A stretch of DNA of 16,440 nucleotides from Demequinaceae bacterium UBA4004 (GTDB taxonomy: Bacteria; Actinomycetota; Actinomycetes; Actinomycetales; Demequinaceae), in assembly GCA_002384765.1 (NCBI GenBank), contig DGBM01000255.1, positions 1 through 16,440 on the forward strand, in the 5' to 3' direction. Below the pieces are notes generated by a model. The model ran no database searches and had not been told where the DNA came from. It worked only from the letters and a program-made list of their open reading frames with translations. Every line of letters begins with the position of its first letter. Within the stretch, counting starts at the first letter, position 1. Of the stretch, positions 6,562 through 13,089 are shown piece by piece. The translations under genes were made by a program, and so were the position numbers.

Positions 6562-7946
6562 TCGTCGACCGGAAACTGCTCGAGCGGCGGCTGATTGCGC
6601 TCCGACAACAACTCGGACACCAGGAACGCCATCTCGAGTGACTGCTCGTGATTGAGCCGAGGGTCCACCTTGGTCTCGTAGCGTCGGGCCAGCCCCTCGT
6701 CGTCGATCTCGGCGGTTCCGCCCATGACCTCGGTGACGTCGTCGCCCGTGAGTTCCACGTGCAGCCCGCCGGGAACGGTGTCGAGCGCGCGATGCACCTC
6801 GAAGAAGCCCTTGACCTCGTCGAGGATCGTCTCGAACCGGCGGGTCTTGAAGCCTGACTCCGAGGTGAAAGTGTTGCCGTGCATCGGGTCGGTGAGCCAC
6901 GTGACGCTCGCACCCGCATCACGCACCCCCGCCACAATTCCCGGCAGCACGTCGCGCACCCGGTCCGCCCCCATGCGCGCCACAAACGTGATGCGACCTG
7001 GGATGTTGTCGGGGTTGAGCCGCTCGGCAAGCGCCACGGCATCGGCCGCGGTGCTCCTGGGGCCCAGCTTGACGCCGATGGGGTTGTGAATCTTGGACAT
7101 GAACTCGACGTGCGCTCCACCCAACTCGCGCGTACGTTCGCCGATCCACAGGAAGTGGGCCGAGCAGTCGTACGCCAGTCCGGAGCGTGAGTCGATGCGC
7201 GTGAGAGCCCGCTCATAGTCCAGCAGCAATGCCTCGTGACTGGAGAAGAACTCCACCGTCTTGAGTGCCTCAAAGTCGCCGCCGGCGGCCTCCATGAAGC
7301 GCACGGCCCGGTCGATCTCCCCCGCCACCTTGTCGTACGCGGCGTAGGCACGATTTCCCGCGAAGCCGCGGTTCCACTGATGGACGCGGCGCAGGTCCGC
7401 GAAGCCACCCGTGGTGAAGGCCCGGATCAGATTCAGGGTGGATGCGGACACGTGGTACGCGTCCACGAGCCGCTCCGGGTTGGGAATTCGGGAGTCCCGC
7501 TCAAACGACGAGTGGTTGACGATGTCACCCCGGTAGGCCGGCAGCGTCACGCCATCCCTGGTCTCGGAGTCGGACGAGCGCGGCTTGGCATACTGGCCCG
7601 CCATTCGGCCAATTTTCACGACGGGCGTCGACGCTCCGTAGGTGAGGATGACGGCCATCTGCAGGATCGTCTTGATCTTGTTGCGAATCCGGTCTGCGGT
7701 CGCCTCGGCGAACGTCTCGGCGCAGTCCCCGCCCTGCAACACAAACGCGTCGCCCCGGCCTGCCGCCGCGAGGTGGCCGCGCAACACGTCGGCCTCGCCG
7801 GCGAAGACGAGGGGCGGCACCTTCTTGAGGCGATCTACCGCGCGCTGCAGCGCCTCGGCATCGGGCCAGTGGGGTTGCTGCCTGGCCTCGCACGTCAGGT
7901 AGCTGTCGACCCCCGCCGCGACGAGCTTCTCGTCGGCGGTCGTCAT
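6558..7946 (-). CDS. aroG: Class II 3-deoxy-7-phosphoheptulonate (DAHP) synthase
   Basis: A 462-residue enzyme joining phosphoenolpyruvate and erythrose 4-phosphate, the first step of the shikimate pathway. Class II (plant-like/actinobacterial) motifs are QGGDCAE (Cys75, metal ligand), RMAGQYAKPRS, YRGDIVN, WLTDPMHGNT with a metal-binding His, HVELTGDDVTE with Glu, and DPRLNHEQSLE with Asp. All four expected metal ligands are present. Length is typical. The ATG at 7946 is chosen over an in-frame upstream ATG (7982) because it overlaps the stop of the phosphofructokinase gene as ATGA, a sign of translational coupling, and because family similarity begins there. In M. tuberculosis the homologue is feedback-inhibited by aromatic amino acids and partners with chorismate mutase; that is family knowledge. 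Confidence 0.96.
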   Translation of the reverse strand: MTTADEKLVAAGVDSYLTCEARQQPHWPDAEALQRAVDRLKKVPPLVFAGEADVLRGHLAAAGRGDAFVLQGGDCAETFAEATADRIRNKIKTILQMAVILTYGASTPVVKIGRMAGQYAKPRSSDSETRDGVTLPAYRGDIVNHSSFERDSRIPNPERLVDAYHVSASTLNLIRAFTTGGFADLRRVHQWNRGFAGNRAYAAYDKVAGEIDRAVRFMEAAGGDFEALKTVEFFSSHEALLLDYERALTRIDSRSGLAYDCSAHFLWIGERTRELGGAHVEFMSKIHNPIGVKLGPRSTAADAVALAERLNPDNIPGRITFVARMGADRVRDVLPGIVAGVRDAGASVTWLTDPMHGNTFTSESGFKTRRFETILDEVKGFFEVHRALDTVPGGLHVELTGDDVTEVMGGTAEIDDEGLARRYETKVDPRLNHEQSLEMAFLVSELLSERNQPPLEQFPVDD

Positions 7947-9142
7947 GACTGCCCGATATCGGCCAACAGATCGATGTACCAAGGCGTGGACGTGTCGAAA
8001 GGCTTGTGACCGGCGATACGCGGGAACTCAATGCACTTGAGGCGACCGCCGTCCTCCTCGTCGTGTCCCACCACGCCGGGCTCACCGCGAAGGGCGCACT
8101 CCACCGCAAAATCGGTCATCGACTTGATGAGCCGGAGGTCTTCGACGTTGGCACGGGCGGACCGAGAGAAATAGCCGGACTTCTGCACCATGACCTTTTC
8201 GGCGCCGATGCGGTCGGCGAATTGCTGAGCGAACCAGTTTCCCGGGTTGATGGTGTCCAGCTTGACGTGACCGAAGGGGTCCCTCTCAACCGTGCCGTCC
8301 ACCTCCTCGATCTCCTTGATGATCTCGGGCACGCCTGCGCCCTCCGACAGGAAGATGTTGACGTTGCCCACCGAGTCCATGACGGTCTTGAGGCGCGCGG
8401 CTTCCGCGTCGAGATCGATCGACCGCTCGGGAACGTACACGGCGTGAATGTCCCAACGCTCGCGCGACAGGCCGATGTCGGGCACCCACTCGAGGGTGTC
8501 GAGCCACTCGCGGTACTTCAGCGACGCGGCCGCCGTCAGCCAGCCGCACGCACGGCCCATGACCTCGTGCACAATCAGCATGCGGGGGGACGAACGGTGC
8601 TCGCCAATCACGTTCTGCGCAAAGATGGACGCTTGATCGGCCGCGCTCCATGCACCAAGGCTCTGGCGGATCGGGACGATGTCGTTGTCGATCGTCTTGG
8701 GCAGGCCCACCACCGTGAGCGGGTAGTCGTGCTCCTCCAAGTACTTGGCGAGGTCGGCCGCGGCCGTGTTGGTGTCGTCGCCACCAATGGTGTGGAGCAC
8801 GTCGACGCCGTCCTTGCGCAACTGTTCCGCGGCGACCGCGAGCGGGTTCTCGCCTTCCTTGACCAGCCCGCGCCTGACGCAGTCCTCGACGTTGGTGAAC
8901 TTGACGCGCGAGTTTCCAATGGGCGAGCCACCGAATCCGTGCAACACGCCAGCCTTCTCGCGTACCGCGTCCGTGACAACGACCGACGTCCCCGTGAGCA
9001 GACCCCAGTACCCGTGCTGATAGGCGATGATCTCGACCTCGGGTGCTACCTCGGTGTAACGACCAATAAGGCCGCCAACGGCTGAGGACAAGCAGGGGGC
9101 GAAGCCTCCGGCGGTGAGCAACGCGACACGGCGAACGGACAT
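7943..9142 (-). CDS. pfp: Pyrophosphate--fructose-6-phosphate 1-phosphotransferase (PPi-PFK)
   Basis: A 399-residue reversible phosphofructokinase using PPi rather than ATP to make fructose 1,6-bisphosphate. The diagnostic residues are GGDDTNT (120-126), where the second Asp blocks ATP in the family, and PKTIDND (148-154), where Lys marks PPi enzymes. The N-terminus TAGGFAPCLSSAVG, the GGSPIGNSRVKFTNV segment and the C-terminal RIAGHKPFD closely resemble, from memory, the biochemically characterised Propionibacterium freudenreichii enzyme. The ATG at 9142 has GAAAGG 8 nt upstream. Its last base pairs overlap the aroG start (ATGA), so the two are surely co-transcribed. A TAGAAT -10 box lies in the 99-nt gap behind it. 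Because the reaction is reversible, the enzyme can serve glycolysis or gluconeogenesis. Confidence 0.95.
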   Translation of the reverse strand: MSVRRVALLTAGGFAPCLSSAVGGLIGRYTEVAPEVEIIAYQHGYWGLLTGTSVVVTDAVREKAGVLHGFGGSPIGNSRVKFTNVEDCVRRGLVKEGENPLAVAAEQLRKDGVDVLHTIGGDDTNTAAADLAKYLEEHDYPLTVVGLPKTIDNDIVPIRQSLGAWSAADQASIFAQNVIGEHRSSPRMLIVHEVMGRACGWLTAAASLKYREWLDTLEWVPDIGLSRERWDIHAVYVPERSIDLDAEAARLKTVMDSVGNVNIFLSEGAGVPEIIKEIEEVDGTVERDPFGHVKLDTINPGNWFAQQFADRIGAEKVMVQKSGYFSRSARANVEDLRLIKSMTDFAVECALRGEPGVVGHDEEDGGRLKCIEFPRIAGHKPFDTSTPWYIDLLADIGQS

Positions 9143-9175
9143 GCGACAGGCCTTTCAGATGAGGTTTTCCCGCTC

Positions 9176-9181
9176 ATTCTA
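9176..9181 (-). promoter_or_regulatory. -10 element of the pfp-aroG operon
   Basis: TAGAAT on the minus strand, 33 nt before the pfp ATG, leaves a short leader with the GAAAGG ribosome site. No TTGACA-like -35 is seen at 17 or 18 bp. Confidence 0.5.
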
Positions 9182-9241
9182 GGGGTGGGGTGATTGCTCC
9201 GGCGAGACGCAGGTCCCGTGGGGCGCGTTCGACGCGAGCGG

Positions 9242-9952
9242 TCAGGATTGGCGGCCTTCCGCCTCTCTTTCGGCGATGGCCAGTTCACGCTTGTACTGAG
9301 CGGAGTCTCGGTCTGCGTATTCCTGGCCGGACATGTCGCGGATCGCTTCCATGACGGTGTCGGTGAGTTCGCGTAGCGCTTCCCGGTCTTCTTGGCGGCC
9401 GCGATACGCATTGATGTGAATGGGGGTGCCGATGCGGACGCCGATGTCTTCTCTGGACGGCACCTTTTGGCCGATCGGCTGCGCCACATCGGTGCCGATC
9501 ATGGCCACGGGAATGATCGGAACGCCCGCCTCGATCGCGAGGCGTGCCACTCCCGTCTTGCCGCGGTAGAGGCGCCCGTCGAGGCTGCGCGTGCCCTCGG
9601 GATAGATCCCCAGCAGTTCCCCACTGTCCAGCACCTGCATGCCGGTGCGCAACGCCGCCTCCGAGGCCTTGCCTCCACCACGATGGACGGGAATCGTGCC
9701 GACGCCCTGCATGAACGCCCGGGTTGCCGCTCCCTTCACTCCCTTGCCGGTGAAGTAGTCGGACTTCCCCAGGAAGACCACCTTGCGCTTGAGTACGAGC
9801 GGCAGGAAGACGGAATCGGAAAACGACAGGTGGTTCGACGCCAGGATGGCGCCTCCGTGCTCCGGAACGTTCTCAGCACCCTCGACCCAGGGGTGGTAGT
9901 ACACCTTCAGCCCGGGGCCGAGCAGCACGTGCTTGAACAATGTGTAATACAT
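9242..9952 (-). CDS. 1-acyl-sn-glycerol-3-phosphate acyltransferase (PlsC family)
   Basis: A 236-residue PlsC-type acyltransferase, which in this family moves a fatty acyl chain to lysophosphatidic acid in phospholipid synthesis. Catalytic motif I is NHLSFSDS (NHxxxxD form), followed by VPVHR-like IPVHRGG, motif III YPEGTRS and motif IV region VPIIPVAMIG. The N-terminus is moderately hydrophobic, consistent with peripheral membrane binding. It matches the position of Rv2182c. GAGGAG stands 4 nt before the ATG at 9952. The glucokinase gene ends 19 nt upstream, so the pair is probably one operon. The exact acceptor lipid cannot be told from sequence. Confidence 0.9.
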   Translation of the reverse strand: MYYTLFKHVLLGPGLKVYYHPWVEGAENVPEHGGAILASNHLSFSDSVFLPLVLKRKVVFLGKSDYFTGKGVKGAATRAFMQGVGTIPVHRGGGKASEAALRTGMQVLDSGELLGIYPEGTRSLDGRLYRGKTGVARLAIEAGVPIIPVAMIGTDVAQPIGQKVPSREDIGVRIGTPIHINAYRGRQEDREALRELTDTVMEAIRDMSGQEYADRDSAQYKRELAIAEREAEGRQS

Positions 9953-9971
9953 GGGTCTCCTCGAGTTCAGG

Positions 9972-10946
9972 CTACCGGGGCGTCATGCCGAGCGGAACCG
10001 CTTCCCGAGCAAGCGCCGCAGCTCCCACGATTCCGGCGTCGTTTGCCATGTCGGCAGCAAGGATCGCCGGCACTGGACGATGACCGCGGGCGGTCAAGTG
10101 CTCGGCGAAGGCTTCCCGAGCGGGTTCGAGCATCAGGTCGCCAGCCGCGATGACTCCGCCGCCGATGACAAACACCTCGGGGTCAACAACCGCTGCAACT
10201 TGTGCGCAGCCTTCGCCGATCCATCGGCCAAGGTCCGCCAGCAGTTCGATCCCCAGCTCGTCCCCGTCCATTGCCGCGGCCGTCACGTCAGGTCCGGTGA
10301 TGGCGTTGGGTTTCCCTCCAGCACGCTCGATGAGTCCGGCGGCGCGCACGGAGCGATCATTGGCCGCCCTGCGCGCCTCGCGGGTGAGTGCAGAGCCGGA
10401 CGCGTACTGCTCCCAGCAACCCTTCTGCCCACATCCGCAGGGCTGACCGTCGGGAACCATGCGCAAGTGGCCCAGTTCCGCGGCAAAGCCGTAGGCGCCG
10501 CGCACGAGTTCACCCTCGACCACGAGCGCAGAACCGAGCCCCGTGCCGATCGTGATCATCACCATCGTGCCCGTTCCCCGGCCCGCGCCGTGCACGAACT
10601 CCGCCCAACCCGCGGCGTTCGCGTCGTTCTCCACGACAACGGTGACGTCATCGCGTCCCAACAGCGCCCGCACGTTGTCACCCAACGGGTAGTCACGCCA
10701 CGCGATATTGGGTGCGAAATTCATGTGGTTGCGGTCCGAGCTGGCGAACCCTGCGGCCGCGAGGCCTACCGCGCGCACGTCGTACTCCGCCGACAATTCC
10801 GTCACGGCGTCCGCAATGGCCGCATCGATGCTTGAGGGATCTTGAGGTCTCGTAGGGCGGCGCACCTTGGTCAGGATGGTGCCTGTGCTGTCGACCACGC
10901 CGACAGCGATCTTCGTTCCGCCAATGTCGACACCCACAGCGTCCAC
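9972..10946 (-). CDS. glk: ROK-family glucokinase
   Basis: A 324-residue sugar kinase of the ROK family. It has the phosphate loop DIGGTK (residues 7-12), ENDAN with catalytic Asp108, the family zinc site built from GH (His160) and CGCGQKGCWE (Cys170, 172 and 177), and the adenosine motif VIGGGV. This pattern fits ATP-dependent glucokinase; N-acetylglucosamine or mannose kinase activity is possible in ROK proteins, but there is no helix-turn-helix domain, so it is not a ROK repressor. The GTG at 10946 is chosen because AAGGGG lies 6 nt upstream and the fold begins at once; the frame remains open to an ATG at 10982. It is divergent from the acyl-CoA synthetase gene and upstream of the acyltransferase. 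Confidence 0.9.
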   Translation of the reverse strand: MDAVGVDIGGTKIAVGVVDSTGTILTKVRRPTRPQDPSSIDAAIADAVTELSAEYDVRAVGLAAAGFASSDRNHMNFAPNIAWRDYPLGDNVRALLGRDDVTVVVENDANAAGWAEFVHGAGRGTGTMVMITIGTGLGSALVVEGELVRGAYGFAAELGHLRMVPDGQPCGCGQKGCWEQYASGSALTREARRAANDRSVRAAGLIERAGGKPNAITGPDVTAAAMDGDELGIELLADLGRWIGEGCAQVAAVVDPEVFVIGGGVIAAGDLMLEPAREAFAEHLTARGHRPVPAILAADMANDAGIVGAAALAREAVPLGMTPR

Positions 10947-10965
10947 GTCAGTCCCCTTCAGATGT

Positions 10966-10994
10966 ATGTCATGCGACCTCACCGAGGGTATCGT
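10966..10994 (+). promoter_or_regulatory. Putative promoter of the acyl-CoA synthetase gene
   Basis: ATGTCA (10966-10971), a 17-bp spacer and TATCGT (10989-10994). Start near 11001 would leave a leader of about 28 nt containing GGAG. Both boxes are partial matches. Confidence 0.4.
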
Positions 10995-11028
10995 GAGCGC
11001 AACCGATCACCTTGCCAACGGAGTCAAA

Positions 11029-12816
11029 ATGATTGATGCACCGACGCCCGCACCCAACATCATGGCGCTCGTCACCGAATCGTGGTCTGTCCGCGCAGAC
11101 AAAGTAGTCATGCGCTACACCGACCCCGAAGACCAGTGGATTGACGTCACCGGTGGGCAGGCGCGCGCCCACGTCGACGCGGTCGCCAAGGGTCTCATCG
11201 CACGGGGTATCGGCCTGGGCGACACGGTGGGAATCATGTGTCGCACGCGCTTCGAATGGACGGTCCTCGATTTCGCCATATGGTCCGCCGGCGCCATTCC
11301 CGTGCCGGTGTACGACACGTCGTCCGCTTCCCAGATCGACTGGATTACGTCCGACGCCAACATCACCACACTGTTTGTCGAGACCGACGCCCACGCCGAA
11401 CTGGCGCGGACGGTCGCGTCCGACCCCGAATCGCCGCTGACCGCGATTGAGGTCATTGATCGGGGCGCGATCGACTCGCTCATGGCAGAAGGAGCGGGAG
11501 TTTCGGACGCCGAACTGGAGTCGCGTCGCAGCGCGGCCACATCCGACGATCTTGCGACCATCATTTACACGTCGGGAACCACGGGTCGACCGAAAGGCGT
11601 CCGCCTGACGCATGGCAACTACACCGTTCACATCGCTGGAATCCACGAGGAGTTGAGGGACGTCCTGTTCGAGGACGGCGCCTCGACGGTGATGTTCCTG
11701 ACCTTGGCTCACTCGCTCGCCCGGCTCGTGGAGGTCGCGCTCGTGGCGGCGGGCACCGTGATGGGCTTCTGCCCGGACTCGTCCAAGTTGGTGGCCTATA
11801 TGGGCACGTTCAAGCCCACCCTGATCGTGGCTGTGCCGCGCGTGTTCGAGAAGGTGTACACCTCGGCGGAGCAGAAGGCTGCCGCAGGTGGCAAGGTCAA
11901 GATCTTCCGGTGGGCCGCCAGGCAGGCGATCGACTACTCCAAGGCCCTCGACTCGCCGCAAGGGCCCTCCACCATGCTCACACTGCGGCACCGCCTGGCA
12001 CACGCCTTGGTGCTCAAGAAGATCATGGCCGTGCTTGGCGGCAACAGCCACTGGGCCATTTCCGGCTCTGCTCCGCTCGGTGAACGGCTCGGTCATTTCT
12101 ATCGCGGACTTGGGTTGGTGGTGCTCGAGGGCTATGGACTCACCGAGAACAACGCGGCGTCCCACGTCAATCGTCCCGAGCGGTCGAAGATCGGCACGGT
12201 CGGACGGCCCCTGCCCGGGATCGAGGTCAAGATCGCCGATGACGGCGAGATTCTGCTGCGTGGCCCTTCGCTGTTCTCGCAATATCACCGCAACCCCGAG
12301 GCAACGGCCGCGTCTTTCCACGACGGCTGGTTCATGACCGGCGACATCGGAATCGAGGACGAAGACGGCTACCTCACCATCACCGGTCGCAAGAAGGAGA
12401 TCATCGTCACTGCGGGCGGCAAGAACGTCGCTCCCGCCATGCTTGAAGACCGCCTGAGGGCGTACCCCCTGATCTCCCAGTGCGTTGTGGTGGGCGACGG
12501 CAAGCCGTTCATCGCCGCGCTCGTCACGCTCGACACCGAGGCCCTCCCTCGATGGCTAAAGGCCAAGGGCCTGCCCGAACTGACGACTGCCGAGGCGGCC
12601 GCAGACCCGACGGTGCGCGAGCACATCGACAAGGCGGTCGAGCGGGCCAACAGAGCCGTCTCACGCGCCGAGTCAATCCGCAAGTACGAGGTGGTGCTTG
12701 AGGACTTCACGATCGCGAACGGCTACCTGACGCCGTCCCTCAAGGTAGTGCGCTCCCGGGTGCTCGCGGACTACCAGGAGCGCATCGAAAACCTCTACGC
12801 CACCACAAAGCCCTAG
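11029..12816 (+). CDS. fadD15: Long-chain fatty-acid--CoA ligase (FadD15-like)
   Basis: A 595-residue AMP-forming acyl-CoA synthetase that adenylates a fatty acid with ATP and transfers it to CoA. Motifs in order: YTSGTTGRPKG (from 180), GYGLTEN (from 368), the hinge GRKKEIIVTAGGKN (from 453) and TPSLK near the C-terminus, whose Lys572 is the expected catalytic lysine of the adenylation half-reaction. Length and domain order match long-chain FadD15 of M. tuberculosis (Rv2187), which occupies the same relative position. No signal peptide is seen. The ATG at 11029 is preferred because GGAG lies 5 nt upstream and it avoids overlap with the divergent glucokinase gene. A GTG at 10993 is an alternative. 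It ends in a CTAG shared with the convergent small gene. Confidence 0.92.
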   Translation: MIDAPTPAPNIMALVTESWSVRADKVVMRYTDPEDQWIDVTGGQARAHVDAVAKGLIARGIGLGDTVGIMCRTRFEWTVLDFAIWSAGAIPVPVYDTSSASQIDWITSDANITTLFVETDAHAELARTVASDPESPLTAIEVIDRGAIDSLMAEGAGVSDAELESRRSAATSDDLATIIYTSGTTGRPKGVRLTHGNYTVHIAGIHEELRDVLFEDGASTVMFLTLAHSLARLVEVALVAAGTVMGFCPDSSKLVAYMGTFKPTLIVAVPRVFEKVYTSAEQKAAAGGKVKIFRWAARQAIDYSKALDSPQGPSTMLTLRHRLAHALVLKKIMAVLGGNSHWAISGSAPLGERLGHFYRGLGLVVLEGYGLTENNAASHVNRPERSKIGTVGRPLPGIEVKIADDGEILLRGPSLFSQYHRNPEATAASFHDGWFMTGDIGIEDEDGYLTITGRKKEIIVTAGGKNVAPAMLEDRLRAYPLISQCVVVGDGKPFIAALVTLDTEALPRWLKAKGLPELTTAEAAADPTVREHIDKAVERANRAVSRAESIRKYEVVLEDFTIANGYLTPSLKVVRSRVLADYQERIENLYATTKP

Positions 12817-13004
12817 CTGGCGCGTTCATCCCGCACAAGGCGCAGTGGCGGCAGCAGCCCACCCTGCGACATGGCGGTGATGGCCGCCGCTTGGTCGTCA
12901 TCCACCTCGATGGTGTGGGGACGGCGCGTGATCGTGAGAAAGGACACCACGCAGTCGCCGCACGCCGGGCCGCGTGCCGTGCACTCATCACATTCGATCA
13001 ACAT
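12813..13004 (-). CDS. Small Cys-rich protein, probable CxxC metal-binding knuckle, unknown function
   Basis: A 63-residue protein beginning MLIECDECTARGPACGDC: four Cys in two CxxC pairs (residues 5, 8, 15 and 18), which suggests a zinc or iron knuckle. The rest is an acidic helix-like stretch (IEVDDDQAAAITAM) ending in GGLLPPLRLV. I recall similar short conserved hypothetical proteins in many actinomycetes near the Rv2191-like gene, but no function is established. The ATG at 13004 is chosen because the Cys motif follows at once and a TAGCGT -10 lies 7 nt upstream; the frame also has ATGs at 13034 and 13061. GGGAG lies only 2 nt before the ATG, too close to be a standard ribosome site. It is divergent from the exonuclease fusion gene and overlaps the fadD stop by 4 nt. 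Confidence 0.72.
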   Translation of the reverse strand: MLIECDECTARGPACGDCVVSFLTITRRPHTIEVDDDQAAAITAMSQGGLLPPLRLVRDERAS

Positions 13005-13011
13005 GACTCCC

Positions 13012-13017
13012 ACGCTA
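13012..13017 (-). promoter_or_regulatory. -10 element, probably leaderless transcript of the Cys-rich protein gene
   Basis: TAGCGT on the minus strand, then 7 nt, then ATG. The same hexamer with the same 7-nt spacing precedes the divergent gene at 13090. Confidence 0.5.
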
Positions 13018-13071
13018 GGCGCGACCTCTGACATCTGGGCGTCCGGGGACAACGTCCACATGTCTCACCCC

Positions 13072-13084
13072 TGACGTAGCGTCA
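13072..13084 (+). promoter_or_regulatory. -10 element inside an inverted repeat, upstream of the DEDDh/GIY-YIG gene
   Basis: TAGCGT (13077-13082) is followed by 7 nt and the ATG at 13090, so the transcript is probably leaderless. The hexamer lies inside TGACG-TAG-CGTCA, a perfect 5-bp inverted repeat. Such an arrangement could be a repressor operator covering the -10; it does not resemble the actinobacterial LexA box. Confidence 0.45.
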
Positions 13085-13089
13085 CCCAC

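Noticed and set aside
8006..9085. Plus-strand open frame of 359 codons opposite the phosphofructokinase gene
   Set aside because: It lies wholly antisense to a gene with strong family motifs; its composition (His, Arg and Val rich) is a mirror of GC-rich codon use and shows no family signature.
10969..12321. Minus-strand open frame of 450 codons opposite fadD
   Set aside because: Antisense shadow of a clear acyl-CoA synthetase; Arg/His/Gly-rich without recognisable domain, and no ribosome site.
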